Shown here piece after piece: positions 46,325 to 58,294 of a DNA stretch of 64,000 nt. The notes below the pieces were generated by a model. That model searched no databases. It was not told the DNA's origin and saw nothing but the letters and a program-made list of their open reading frames with translations. Every line of letters begins with the position of its first letter. The stretch's first letter is position 1. A program made the translations under genes and the position numbers. This DNA comes from Vesta saturnalis (Eukaryota > Arthropoda > Insecta > Coleoptera > Lampyridae): positions 1,748,501-1,812,500 of the forward strand of contig JARFJB010001964.1 in the NCBI GenBank assembly GCA_036346205.1, in the 5' to 3' direction.

Positions 46325-47640
46325 CCAACACATTTACTCTCTATAGAAACTTTGAAATTAAATTCAAGTCAAAACTTATGTAGCGTTCTAAAAGGTTATC
46401 TCATCTGCCATCAATTTCCTGCTTTTAAGTTGTAGTGGATTATTTTATAGTTACTGCCAACTTCACGACACTATCAATTTACTTTTATATTACTCGTAAA
46501 CGTCACCTTCACATGTCTTCTGAATTAAGAGTATGTAACTATTAAGCACGAAATTCTGTCTTCTAAGCTAGTAAAATTAATGCGCTACTTTAATACTAAA
46601 AGGAAAATTAGTTTGAAATGTAAATTAAATATTAACAATCACGTTCTCCTTTAGCATAACACATTTCGAAAATATATATGTTATATATATTTGCTGATAT
46701 AAATAGCTCTCATACACTTAGAGTTAATTAACATTAAAGCAGAGTTCAAGATTTTACTTTTGAAATTGCTTTAGATTCGAAACTAGGATTAAAAATTTGA
46801 GTCAGTGGATTTCAAAAACTTTCCCACTTTAAATAAGAAAACGGGAGTAAATGACAATTTACAATTACAATTATAATTGCAATATACAATAAATTAATCA
46901 CAAAAATAACACATACAATCAAGCCAATTTTATCCCCTTTTTCACAACTTTATCCCTATTTTCATATCTTACTTTTTGGCCCTTACTCCCCCCCCCCTCC
47001 CCCTTTAAACCCAGCCACTTTTTTCCACTCTCTCTCTCTTTACAACCTGATCTTCAATTCTAATTTTTCTACCCCAGCGGATTGCACATTTCAAAGGAGT
47101 ATTGAACATTGTTCTTGTTGCATCTTCGGTCCAGCATCTAATTTTTTAAATCTTTAATTTGCATCTATGGTGCTGTATAATGGATCCCGTACCTATAGTC
47201 CAGTATATTGAGTCCCATATCCCTTTTGATAAGATCTTGGATCGCCATCCTTAGCAAACACCTAAGATCCTTCTGGTCAGATCTCGAAACTGGTTTCAGC
47301 AACTGGTTGAAAGCGCCTTGAATTTCAATCCTCTTGGCAGGACTTCGAATTTTGAAGTAAGGCTATTCTGGTTTCAACATCCTAGTCCATCTTGAATTCA
47401 GCGTCATCAGCTTGCCTCATCGTCTTGAAACAAGCTATATAACACGCAAACAAGTACGCACACACCGTACCACACACGTACACTCAAAAGCACACGAACA
47501 AACATGCACGCAAATACGTAAACAAACACACTACGAGAACAAACTAAATATGCAAAAATTAATCGTCAATTAACACAAAGAAATAAACGTGAGGCGATAT
47601 ATTAAGTAAGAGTCATATTTCCCAAAAGCTTTTATGAGTC
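46325..47640. other. AT-rich stretch without recognisable genes
   Basis: Only simple features: a C-run at about 46989-47004, a CT-rich patch at 47024-47040, and CA/CG-containing degenerate microsatellite words at about 47450-47530. Confidence 0.55.
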
Positions 47641-47645
47641 ATGAG

Positions 47646-47858
47646 CTAAAATACAAAAACCATACTTTTATATACTATATTGCGAAGATATTTTATTTTA
47701 AATAATAATGACCTACAGGGGATAGGGTTCAAGGAATTAGTTTTTATTACGTGTATTAAGCCTTTGTTTTTTTCCACTGAGATGATGGACTGATTTGTGG
47801 TGCACGTTCTACTGGTATATAACTTCACAAACTTGGTGAAAATGTCCACTACAACGTA
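47646..47858 (-). pseudogene. Gypsy integrase fragment (distal part)
   Basis: Minus-strand translation from 47858 gives VVVDIFTKFVKLYTSRTCTT, the segment of Ty3/Gypsy integrases after the first catalytic Asp. Its upstream part is at 50375-50510 (IDYIVNLVPEHNDYKNI), on the far side of the mariner at 47861-50370. The mariner therefore split the integrase. The frame decays within 30 residues and the remaining catalytic residues cannot be found. Confidence 0.8.
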
Positions 47859-47860
47859 TA

Positions 47861-50370
47861 CAGGGTTAGGAAAAAGTACCGCTTAAATACCTACAAAATC
47901 GCTAAAGTTACGATTACAAAATTCGGCATTTGGGGGTTTCGGGGCGCGCGGGATTGGAAAATGATATCGGCACTGTTGCCAGATTTCCCATTTTTGCGAT
48001 AGATATAGTCGTTTTGTTATCTTAAATAGAATTCCCTATTTATTTTTATTGCAGTCAATTGGGCGTCTCAAACTTAGTAAGATCTCAAATTTTCAAACTT
48101 TTAGATCTACTAGTTGCTGAGGTATGACGACACCGTATTTTCAGTAAAAAGTACCGGAACGCTTGAATATCTGCAAAACCGCTAAAGTTACGATTATAAA
48201 ATATGGCATTTGGGGGTTCCTAGGCATGCGGAATTAGAAAATGATATCGGCACTGTTGCCAGATTTCCCAGTTTTGCGCTACACGTAATCATTTTGATTT
48301 CTTAAATAGAATGCTCTATTTATTTTTATTGCAATTAATTGGGCGTATCAAACTTATTAAGATCTCAATACTTAGTCTTTTTGTTATCTTGAATGGAAGA
48401 TCCCAAATTCTCAAAATTCTTATACTATTAGATACTAGTGAGAAGTATTATGGGATAGTTACTTATTTTAGAATGAGCATGCGTTAAATTTATTGGAGAT
48501 GCCCGAAAATATGAATACCCTAGGAATAAGTAAGCACTGCTTCAATTGTTTTCTACGCTCTAGCCGTCGCCATGTTACAACAATAACACATTAAACACAT
48601 CATTCTCAGTTAAGCCGCTGAATATTGCATCGATTACAAAATTATAATTTGATTATGGCTTTTGTTCTATCAGAAACCCAACGTATTGATATTTTGATTT
48701 TTCGTGGATATGGAAACAAGGACATATCAAGAAGTCTGCAACTTGTTTAATGATTGTTATCCTAATAAACCCATTAAAAAGTCTACCATACACAGAACTT
48801 GTCGACGTTACGAGGAAACAGGGTCCATAAAATGTTTACCTAAAACCGGACGCCCAAGAACTGCTACATGTGATGAAAATAAATTAAACGTTTTATTACA
48901 AATAGAGGAAAATCCAAAAGTAAACACCAACCAGTTAGCTATAAATACTGAAATCTGTCAAAAATCTATAAGAACTATTCTGAAGGAAAATAAATTAAAG
49001 CCGTATAAGACCCATTACACTCAAGAGCTTTTAGAGGATGATCCTGACCGCCGCAATGAATTCGCCGAAATCATGATGGAAAATATCAACAAAGATCCTT
49101 ATTTTGCGCATAAAATTGTATTCAGTGACGAAGCTACTTTTTGCTTGAACGGCCAAGTTAATAGGCACAATTGCCGAATTTGGTCTAGAGATAACCCCCA
49201 TTGGATGGAAGAACTTCATACCCAATATCCTGAGAAAGTTAACGTCTGGGGGGGATGTTGGGAAACAATATTGTCGGACCTTTTTTCATAGAAGGTACAT
49301 TAACAGGGCGAAAGTATTTGGAGCTCTATAGAGAAAGTATAGTTCCTGCCATTCAACAAAATAGAAATATAGGTAAAATCTGGTACCAACATGATGGTGC
49401 TCCGCTCCATTATTCAAGAGAAGCCATGCAATTTCTAAACAACCAATTCCCAGGAAGGCTGATTGGAAGACGTGGAGCATTAGAATGGCCACCTCGATCA
49501 CCTGATATGGCTCCACTGGACTTCTTCTTGTGGGGTCAATGAAGAACCGTGATTCTAACAGACAATTCGTCCAGAAAATTTGAACGAACTCTGCGAAAGA
49601 ATCCGCATCGAAATTGTACTTATAACACCGGATATGTTTAGCAACACATTGCGAGAATTTTATTATCGACTTGGATACTGTCTGGCAAATAATGGATTCC
49701 ATTTTGAGCATTTAATTAAAAGTTAGTGTCGTTAATTGTTAATTCTATTGTTAGTTAATTAATTGAGTTATTGTTGTTTTAGTCCATTGGCTTTTAATCT
49801 CCTTGTTATCTTAGCATTACTGTTATTAGTTAAAGTGCAAGGGAAAGTGGCCAATCATAAGTAAAAAAATAACCTTCATAACTCAAGTCATTTATTTCTA
49901 TAAAAATAAATGGGACATTCCATTTAAGATAACAAAAAGACTATGTGTAGCGCAAGACTGGGAAATCTGCCAACAGTGCCGATATCATTTTCCAATTCCG
50001 TATGCCTAGGAACCCCCAAATGCCGAATTTTGTATCATAACTCAGCGGTTTTGCAGATATTTAAGCGTTTCGGTACTTGTTACTGAAAACGCGGTGTTGT
50101 CTTATCTCGGCAACTAGTAGAGATATAATTTTGAAAATTTGAGATCTTAATAAGTTTGAGACGCCCAATTGATTGCAATAAAAATAAATGGGCATTCTAT
50201 TTAAGAAAACAAAATGACTACGTGTAGCGCAAAATTAGGAAATCTGGCAACAGTGCCGATATCATTTTCCAATCCTGCACGCCCTAGAAACCCCAAATGC
50301 CGAATTTTGTAGTCATAACTTCAGCGGTTTTGCAGATATTTAAGCGTTTCGGTACTTTTTCCTAACCCTG
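47861..50370 (+). mobile_element. 2.5-kb DD41D mariner element with duplicated TIR units
   Basis: Starts CAGGGTTAGGAAAAAGTACC and ends GGTACTTTTTCCTAACCCTG, flanked by TA (47859-47860 and 50371-50372). Each inverted repeat is itself a tandem pair: a unit of about 274 bp starts at 47875 and again at 48149 on the left, mirrored at about 50356-49900 on the right (shared AATGATATCGGCACTGTTGC, TTTTATTGCA(A/G)TCAATTGGGCG). It encodes one transposase. The element lies in a Gypsy integrase. Confidence 0.95.
48655..49726 (+). pseudogene. DD41D transposase, three frameshifts
   Basis: ATG at 48655 opens MAFVLSETQRIDILIFRGYG. A frame change near 48715 leads to RTYQEVCNLFNDCYPNKPIK, then STIHRTCRRYEETGSI, GRPRTATCDENKLNVLLQIE and a second HTH. 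The catalytic core has KIVFSDEATFCLNG (D1), VNRHNCRIWSRDNPHW, QYPEKVNVWGG, then a frame change near 49250 to MLGNNIVGPFFIEGTLTGRK, WYQHDGAPLHYSREA (D2) and RSPDMAPLDFFLWG (D3). Forty-one residues separate D2 and D3. A third frame change near 49540 precedes a C-terminus ending near LANNGFHFEHLIKS (TAG 49724-49726). Catalytic triad intact; length about 355 codons, normal for the group. Confidence 0.92.
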
Positions 50371-50372
50371 TA

Positions 50373-52091
50373 TATTTTTGTAATCATTATGTTCCGGTAC
50401 CAAATTTACAATATAATCTATTGCAATCATGTGTAACAATTCATTAACCTTTATACTTTTTACCACACTCTTGTTGGTATATTTTTTCGATAGTATACAT
50501 AATTCACAGTTATTTATAAAACCTTTTGCATAAAAAATTCCCTAAACCTCATCCACGTTTTTCTTATACCCAAATGTCCATATGTTATGATTCCCTTAGC
50601 CAAATTTTCATTAATAGCTTTCAACTGTTTATTATTGGATTTTTTAATAACAACACCATCAATAATTTTGTATTCCTTATAATTATTCCTATTATATCCG
50701 ATAATCTTCTCCTTTAACTCTAATATTCTATCGTTGTTTTGAGATTCCAAAATCTTTTCTCTATTGTATGTGTTTTATCTGTTTAACAGCACATAGAACT
50801 TTATTTGCATCCGGTCTGCTTGTGTGTTTCCTACTTAATGCATCTGCTATTATATTCAACTTTCCTGGTCGATGTAATATTTCAAAATCATATTCTTGCA
50901 GCAATAATGACCAATGATACATGCGGTTATTCGTAAAATTTGTAGTGTTTAGAAATGTTATAGCTGAATGGTCTGTTTCAATGCTAAATCTATTTCCTAA
51001 CAAATAAAATTTAAGTTTGTTTACGGCGTGTACAATGGCTAATAATTCCTTTTCTGCCGAGATATACTTTAGTTCTTGTGCTTTCAACACCCTAGATAAA
51101 AAAACATAACGGAACTGATTCTTCTTCTTGGACTTGACTTAGCTCAGCTTATATAGCGTTATATGAAGCAACGGTTCTTAAAATGAAAATTAAATTAAAA
51201 TTGGGATGTCTTAATACTAAATTTTTATATAAACTTTCTTTCATATTGTTGAACGCTGTTTCTTTATTATCATCCCATTTCCAACGAACATTTTTTCTTA
51301 ACAACTCTATCAACGGTATGGATAAACTTGTATATTCAGAAACTAACCTTTTATAATAATTTACTACCCCTAAAAATGCTCTTAAAGTCTTAAGATTTTT
51401 TGGTCTAGGATAATTTTTAATTTCTATTAACCCTTCTTCATTCAATCTAACCCTCATGTGCCCAATCTCATATTCTAAATACATAACTAATTGACATTTT
51501 TCAAGATTTAGTTTTAATCCATTCTCAAATAATTCTTAAATGTTCGCAATGTTCTTTTGCATCTTTATTGAAAATTAATATGTCATCGATGCAATGCATT
51601 CAAAAATGTTCAAATTTGTTTAAAATCTGTTGTATTGCTCGAAGTAAGGCTGCGGAAGTTGAACTTAGGCCAAACGGTACCACTTTGAAATGAAAAATCT
51701 CCTCTTCTATTCTAAATCCTATATATTTTCTGCATGATTTCTCTAAAGGTATTAGCCAAAATGAATTTTTCAGATCCAGTTTCGTAAAAACTTTCTTATT
51801 CCAAATTTTACTTAAAATTATGTCTGTATTCTGTGGAATTTCATAATGTTGTTTCGATCTTGAATTCAGCTTCCTAGCATCTAAACATAATCTAATACTA
51901 TCATCTTTCTTTTTCACAACAACCGAAGGATTCATAAAGCTGATTTTCGACCTTTCAGTTATCCCATTCATTAACATGTCTGAAACTTCTTGTTTTACCT
52001 GCTCTCCCATAGTTTCTTCCACCGTTATCAAATCTGAGGTTATTAAAGCTTCCTCTATTATACGTATGACTGTATCCACCTTGGCCATCAA
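50373..52091 (-). pseudogene. Ty3/Gypsy pol: reverse transcriptase, RNase H, integrase start
   Basis: Minus-strand order: RT from about 52091 (NPSVVVKKKDDSIRLCLDAR, FTKLDLKNSFWLIPLEK, VVPFGLSSTSAALLRAIQ), a C(I)DDILIF active-site segment near 51590 (YIDD-type), RT connection 51484-51149 (AFLGVVNYYKRLVSEY), RNase H 51090-50761 (SAEKELLAIVHAVNKLKFYL, ETDHSAITFL, RPGKLNIIADALSR), then integrase zinc-finger 50750-50514 (ITYGHLGIRKTW) and IDYIVNLVPEHNDYKNI at about 50420-50375. This is the Gypsy order. Frameshifts lie between domains. The integrase continues at 47858 beyond the inserted mariner. No LTRs, gag or protease identified. Confidence 0.93.
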
Positions 52092-52102
52092 AATTAAAAT
52101 AA

Positions 52103-52528
52103 TTAAGCCCTTATTTTGGTTATTGTCTCACCATAACTATTTTCGCGATTGAGGATTTAAAACTACCAATTGCACCAAGTTCTATATTGGACTAGCATTC
52201 CACCGTTGAGGTAAATATTAATTTAAATCCTAACATCATAGTAAATTATCCACTTTATTTAGCCTACTACTACCTTACTGTTACTGGTATTTACCACTCG
52301 CAGAAAAATTTTGATTGTTTCGATACCTTCTGCAAAGGATCGCACTACACCTTAGAGGTACGTTGCCCGCCTATTTCTGGATATCTATAACTAGATTTAT
52401 TTATTGTAGCCTCTAATTATAGTGTTACTGTTGCTGGATTCATTCTAGTACCCCGATGCACCACCGTTACAGTAAATCTCTCTCTGACAACCTACCGATT
52501 ACTAGCTGCAGTTCAACAACTTGTGTAA
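52103..52528 (+). pseudogene. Broken unknown open frame (141 codons, two stops)
   Basis: One frame stays open from 52103 to TAA at 52526-52528 except for TAG at 52193-52195 and TAA at 52388-52390. It contains GYCLTITIFAIEDLKLPIAP, VNYPLYLAYYYLTVTGIYHS, FDCFDTFCKGSHYTLEVRCP and CTTVTVNLSLTTYRLLAAVQ. Spaced cysteines and hydrophobic patches recall an ectodomain, such as a degraded envelope or secreted protein, but no family is recognised. It lies head-to-head with the Gypsy pol start at 52091. A chance frame cannot be excluded. Confidence 0.3.
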
Positions 52529-53478
52529 CGAGTACTCGCTTAAGGTCAGATCTGTGTTGAGTAATTGTCCATCATCCCTCCATCGTTTACCTCATACATT
52601 GGTATATGTTTTGTAACCTATAAGAAAATTTAATTTAATGTATTAAATTATTGTGTAACTACTTACTTCGCCCATTTAGTTAATTATATGTATCACTTTA
52701 CTTCCTCCCTTTTTTGTAAATACTTATTTTTTTTATGTCTAACTATCTACTCTTGTGCTGTCGAACTCACATCAAATCAGCTGATGACGTAAAGTATAGT
52801 TTATACGTTTAAATATTAGAATACATGTTACTGACGTCGTTTTTTTATGTTATTCAAATTAGTCATAATAAGAATTTATTTATTTGTCATTGTTTTGGTA
52901 TATGTGAGTTTCGAACGTCTTTAGGTTTGTTTCCTTTCCTTTTTCAATTTATTTTCTCAAGTTTAATTAATAATTCTATTGACAACTCTTTTTATGAGTA
53001 CAATTATAATTTTTCTGTATTTATGTCAGGCCAGAACAATCTATTTTTTTACGCATTATGCACATATTAAGTTTTGTTCTTACCATTCGTGTTCTGCGAG
53101 GACTACTCGAGCACTTGGTTTTATTTCATATTATGATTAAGTTGTTAATTTTTGTGTACATTTAATTTAGTCACCGCGTCGATTGTTAGCGCCACTAATT
53201 CGTAATTTTTTTTTGTGTTATTTTGCTTATAATCACGTTAATTTTAATTCATTATTTCCTTTATATAGAACATTTAAAATTTGTTTTCGTCTTTAAATGT
53301 TGTAAATAAAAACCCAAATTAGATATTTAATTTTCTTTTTATTATTTATAAATTTAATTCAATATACACATATACATATTACTGCCATCCACTTTAATTT
53401 TAGTTACACAATTAACCTTTTTTTTTTGTTTATTTTGTCTCTGTCTACGTTTACGCTCCTTCCTTTCGTGTACGCTTA
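52529..53478. other. AT-rich stretch; strong 3' splice-site signal at the end
   Basis: Low-complexity T-rich sequence with no recognised gene. The last 60 bases (53415-53478) are pyrimidine-rich and end CGTACGCTTAG-like (GTGTACGCTTAG), a good acceptor for the frame that follows. Confidence 0.45.
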
Positions 53479-53884
53479 GGGATCAGAGATTATTCTTGAA
53501 GCTGGAGTAGTGTTAAGCAGTTTCGTAGGTTCCTTGTGGTTCGGAAGAGCATACAATTATGCTTCTGGCGCCCTTAATTCTTTTCTTTTTTTGACAACTA
53601 CCGTTGACCCACGATCCATACCGACTCGTGCAGCTAGCCACGAACCTTTTGTTCCACCCACCAATAAGCTACCAGTCTATATCCTTCTTTCTTCTTTAGT
53701 ACTTCTTTTTCTTTCTGGGGTAACATGTACAGTAATTTATCTAGTTAATACAATATTATATTATACATCAAGGGAGAGAAATGCATGCTTTTTGCACGAT
53801 GCGGTTAGTTCCCGGATGGCGAAGCCCAAGTGGTACAACTCGCTAAGGGAAAAATCTGTTCGTACTAACAAAAGTAAATATTGA
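53479..53884 (+). CDS. Candidate terminal exon of a membrane protein
   Basis: The frame begins just after the acceptor-like TTAG at 53478 and runs to TGA at 53882-53884 (135 codons). It contains SFVGSLWFGRAYNYASGALN, FVPPTNKLPVY, then a hydrophobic segment ILLSSLVLLFLSGVTCTVIY long enough to span a membrane, and a basic C-terminal tail with RMAKPKWYNSLREK. Topology would be N-out, C-in. There is no start Met at the beginning, which supports an exon. The broken frame at 52103-52528 could be an upstream part, but no donor was identified. Function unknown; a captured viral glycoprotein end is one possibility. Confidence 0.4.
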
Positions 53885-54527
53885 TAAAAATACTAACTGG
53901 AAATAGATTAAAGATAATGATTTGAAAAAATGGTTAGAACAATTGGAAATTTGCAAATCTTTTGTGGTAAGTCGCCTACATAAAACAAAATAAATATCTA
54001 TGTAAGAATGTGGGTTGGTTTAATAAATGTAAAAAGGGAAGACGTCGACCTGATTGTACATAATAAGGATGTTTGGACGCTCAAATGATGCAAGATGTAT
54101 ATTTTAACTTAGACGCCAAAATGATCGGATAGTTCAGTTGTGATAGAACCAACATATTTTTTAAACCTGAAAGTAGACGCCAAACTGATTGCGTACAAAT
54201 CATGGATTAAAATACTTTGACGCCTATATGTTTGCATTATTATCATTATATATATTTCAATTTGCCAAAATGATTGTTTTGTTATATTAACAGAACATGC
54301 AACGTCATAAGACGCAGAAATTTAACGTACGATTGCCAGAATGACTGTCAGACGTACGAAAATCATGTGTATTGTAAAAATAAAGCTAGAAACATATGGA
54401 GTCGATTATGAAAATCAGAAAAAATTCTGATCTATGTACTTGAATAAAATGTCAAAAAATATGTCTCAGTCTAGTAGACGTCACAGTAAGGAATTACGTA
54501 CGGGCGCTATAATGATTGCATGTACAT

Positions 54528-54529
<2 letters not shown>
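53885..54529. other. AT-rich stretch with a loosely repeated short motif
   Basis: The phrase GACGCCAAAATGATCGG and variants (GACGCCAAACTGATTG, TGCCAAAATGATTG, TGCCAGAATGACTG, GGCGCTATAATGATTG) recur about every 40-160 bp from 54112 to 54518. No gene recognised. Confidence 0.4.

Positions 54530-54573
<44 letters not shown>
54530..54573. repeat. (TA)n microsatellite, left of mariner
   Basis: About 21 TA units. The mariner at 54574 begins directly after it. Confidence 0.97.
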
Positions 54574-54575
<2 letters not shown>

Positions 54576-56010
54576 GAATTGAGTAGCGGATAAATTCGCT
54601 ACTCCGTTAATCTTATGATAGAGACAAAATCTAAAAGGTGTAGCGATTTAAATTTCAGCTCATATGAAAAGGTTTTTCAGACGTTTCCATAAATTGTTTT
54701 GAAAGATGTGACGTCATAAATATTTTATTTTATTTTGGTAGAGTGTTAATCAACGATATCAAATTTTGAATAGGGTACATAAGAAAAATTTAAAAAAAAC
54801 GGTCTTACGGTTAAAAAATTAATAAAGTAAATTAACAGACTAATCCGAGTTACCGGTTTTAATAACAAACAAAACCCTGTTTTGACTTTGACAAGCAATG
54901 TCTTTAGTGTGTTTTAATTCTGTGTATGTATTAGTGTTTACCGTATTAATAACCTTGTTTGACCAAAATGGCATCCCTCACATAGCAACAAAGAATTGAA
55001 GTTTTAATGATGATTGGGTATGGCGATCGAGTTAAATCTCATTAAAAATATATCGACTTTCAGAGACAAATATCCAATATCCAATAAGCCAATCCAGTCA
55101 GCATAATAGAAAATAAATTTCAAGAACACGGAACTTCGATATTTAAAATACAAAATTTCATCCTTAAAAGGTAAAATTGATCCATGAAATATCAGAGACC
55201 GACTTTACCTTAGGCAACAATTTTGTAAGTAAATGATGGAAATGTGCAATCGTAATCCAATGTTCTTGCGCCGTATAATATTTTCAGATGAAGCAAGTTT
55301 TTCCTTACATGGAACTGTCAGTAGGCAGAATTTTCCATATAGGTCTAGGGAAAATTCACACTGGATGCGGAAGATCATACCCATTATCCCCAAAAGCTCG
55401 TATGGGCAGGAATTGTCGGTGACAGAAATTTAGAGCCACTCTTTTCGACGCAAGTTTGACTGGGAACAGATATCTAGACTTTAATAATTTGAATTACTAC
55501 CTGCATTAGCGATACTATTTCCGAATTAAAACGGCCCGACGTTCCAAACAATAACATTTGGTTGCAACATGATGGTACTCCGCCACACTATGCAGTAGAT
55601 GTGCGGCGTTATTTAGACGTAGTGTTCCCAGGAAGATGGATAGGAAGAAAAGGGTCCAATGAAATAGCCAGCTAGGTCCCCAGATCTAACGTCGTTAGAC
55701 TTATTTCTGTAGGGCCACTTAAAAAACATTGTATACAAAAATAAGCCTAACAATTTAGAGGCCCTTCAAGAAAGAATTCGGCATGAGTGTAGGTTAATAA
55801 CGCCTTAAATGCTTCAAAACGTAGTGAATGCATTTATGCAAAAATATTGGTTGTCATTTAAAAAATATTGATGACGTCACAACTTTAAAAATAATTGATA
55901 AAAACAACTCAAAAACCATTTTTCATATGCGCTGTAACTTCAATCGCTACACCTCTTTTAGATTTTGTCTCTATTATACAGATTAACGAAGTTACCGAAT
56001 TTATCTGCTA

Positions 56011-56016
<6 letters not shown>
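54574..56016 (+). mobile_element. 1.44-kb DD41D mariner element inside a TA microsatellite
   Basis: Inverted ends of about 140 bp share AGATAAATTCG or GGATAAATTCG, TAGAGACAAAATCTAAAAG, GGTGTAGCGATT and TGTGACGTCAT. (TA)n runs lie immediately on both sides, so the exact target TA cannot be identified. Contains a decayed transposase. Confidence 0.85.
54968..55871 (+). pseudogene. DD41D transposase, decayed
   Basis: ATG at 54968 opens MASLT, then a stop, then QQRIEVLMMIGYGDR, the N-terminus typical of this group (compare MAFVLSETQRIDILIFRGYG at 48655). It continues with a broken first domain (NKFQEHGTS), then RRIIFSDEASFSLHGTVSRQ (D1), SRENSHWMRKIIP, NIWLQHDGTPPHYAVDVRRY (D2) and VFPGRWIGRKGS. 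After a stop near 55671, SPDLTSLDLFL can be read in a shifted frame. With that reading the D2-D3 spacing is again 41. The region between D1 and D2 is shortened and frame-broken. C-terminal TGA at 55869-55871. Confidence 0.85.

Positions 56017-56017
<1 letters not shown>

Positions 56018-56074
<57 letters not shown>
56018..56074. repeat. (TA)n microsatellite, between mariner and LTR-like element
   Basis: About 28 TA units ending TATAC before TGTAGCGCC. Confidence 0.97.
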
Positions 56075-56075
<1 letters not shown>

Positions 56076-56080
<5 letters not shown>

Positions 56081-58241
56081 CGCCCCAGGTACCCTATTTT
56101 GAAAAGTGCAATTTGCACTTATTTGCAATAATGCAAATTCAAGAACAAAACAATCGCTCAGTGATTTCTCTTGAATTTACTGACAGTAATGCTACTATTA
56201 CTCAAATTAATTACTTGCCTTACTTTGACTTTCCTGACAATAATTAAAACATTAGAATTTATTTACAAGTCTGATATTTAATTACTCGCAAACCTCAAAT
56301 CTGACCAAACGATGGGCCGTCTAGTGGTAGGTATGTTGTGCTATTTGACTGAGATAGGTTGGACGAAGTTAAGTGTTGCATCATGTGGGGCAGGTAAACA
56401 ATAAAACTACTCAAGTTAAAATTAACGAGCTTTGCGCAATGGTGGTTCAGCCCGTTAATGTACTATTGTGGGAAAGAACCACCAATAAAACCCACTTTAT
56501 TCATAAATAAATAATTGTGCAAGTACATTAATAAATCAAATAACACAAAAAAAAAATAATGGAAGGGTTAAATATATAAAAAACACCATTAAATCAGGTT
56601 AAAGTGTGTAAAAAAATATAACATTAAGAGCAAAATAAATAAAAAGCCATTTAGTTACAAATAAACACAAAAAGAACCCTGTAGTCACACTCACAATGGT
56701 GTCAAATAATCAGAATAAAAATCATTATACCAAACATGTGGCCCTTTGAAACCAATCATGCCGCTCTTTAAGTAAATAAGCAATAAGGTAAATTACGGTA
56801 CATACAACAGTAAATTGCAAATTGCAAAATTGCACAGGTGATAATAAGGAAAAGGTAAGGACAAAACAAAATAGACAAGGAATTTACACCTACACAATTG
56901 TTTAGTGACTACTAAACCACAAAACTCATACGAAAAACTGCAATAAATTACATGTAAAGAGAAATTATTTAGCAGGCAAACAATTCTGAATAACAAACTG
57001 ACAAAAAAATCATTAAACAAAGCCTTACAAAGGTAACTTGTAAATAAATCATAACATCGTGATCGATGTATATGTTGGAGTGCGTTAGATAAATACAGCG
57101 CCCCTTTCTCAGGTTACACATTCATCTATACAATAATAAAAACAATAAAAATAAAAATTCGAGGTGTTTAATGGTCATCTGGACCCGGGAGTATGTACAC
57201 ACACGGCAATTGCACATTACAATTAATAACCAGAGAGGTATCTTGTACCCGTTCGCCCACGCCTCACCTCTACACAAATATAAATATAAACAATAAACAA
57301 CAATGCTAATTCACACAAATACATGAGTGAGGGAGCCCTGTACTGTCTTTTTAACCGATTGCAGCGTAATGAGCCCGCGTGCGTATGAGATACCTTTACA
57401 AGGCAATGCTCGATTTTTAATACGTTATATACGCTTGTAAAATTATCTGCTGCCAGCCTTAATTTATATAAAAGTACCTACTTACATTGATTATATTCCG
57501 TTAGTTAAACACGACCAGTTAAGATACACGGTTTAAAAATCGGCGCCGTGACGATTATTACAGATTAATTTTTGGAAAAATTTACATTAAAACATACGCA
57601 AAAAGAAAAGAACGAATTAGCGTTTTAGTTTTGCTAAGATGTACACAACAAAATATTTAAATAGACCGAACGGTCTACAACGGGCGTTTCTAATTAAAAC
57701 AAATCAAAGTGTCCGGCTCAATCAAAATTTCAACCACTGCCTTCCCCTCTGATTTCCACCTAACCATGTCTACTCCCGGAAATCAACTCCGTCTTTCAAA
57801 AGTAATAAAAAAACAAGAAACATTAATTTACGTTGGAACCGTTTCATATTAATTAAAGCACGACATCTTAATTTTAAAAATACGCATTCGTCCGTAACAA
57901 GATCTACATGGAGGTCTCAAGTTTCAACGTACCCACAAAGATATCTTTTGATCGCGGTCTATACCGACACAATTTATTATTAAATTCGTGAAGTTTATAT
58001 CATAAGAATGAGCACAGCGACTTTCAAAGATTCATTACACTATCTCAATAAAGACAGTTCGAGCGGACATCTGTTTCTATCCTAACATGTGTTTTTTTTT
58101 CCAACCCTTACTCAAATATCAATTACGTAAAATACATAAAATAAAATATCCAGAAAACATTATCAAATTACGACTTAATATATAGCAATTGCGATTTGAA
58201 CATGTTTATTACACTAATAAAATTTTCGCGGTGCGCTACCT

Positions 58242-58244
<3 letters not shown>
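56076..58244 (-). mobile_element. LTR-like TG...CA element, minus-strand copy
   Basis: Read on the minus strand it starts TGTAGGTAGCGCACCGCG at 58244 and ends GGGGCGCTACA at 56076, flanked by (TA)n runs on both sides. The termini form a short inverted repeat (TGTAG...CTACA). It aligns with 43128-45549. AATAAA signals occur internally. No open frame of note. A 2.2-kb solo LTR is the simplest reading; a non-coding terminal-repeat element is the alternative. Confidence 0.55.

Positions 58245-58291
<47 letters not shown>
58245..58291. repeat. (AT)n microsatellite
   Basis: About 23 AT units directly after the TGTAG terminus of the LTR-like element. Confidence 0.97.
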
Positions 58292-58294
<3 letters not shown>

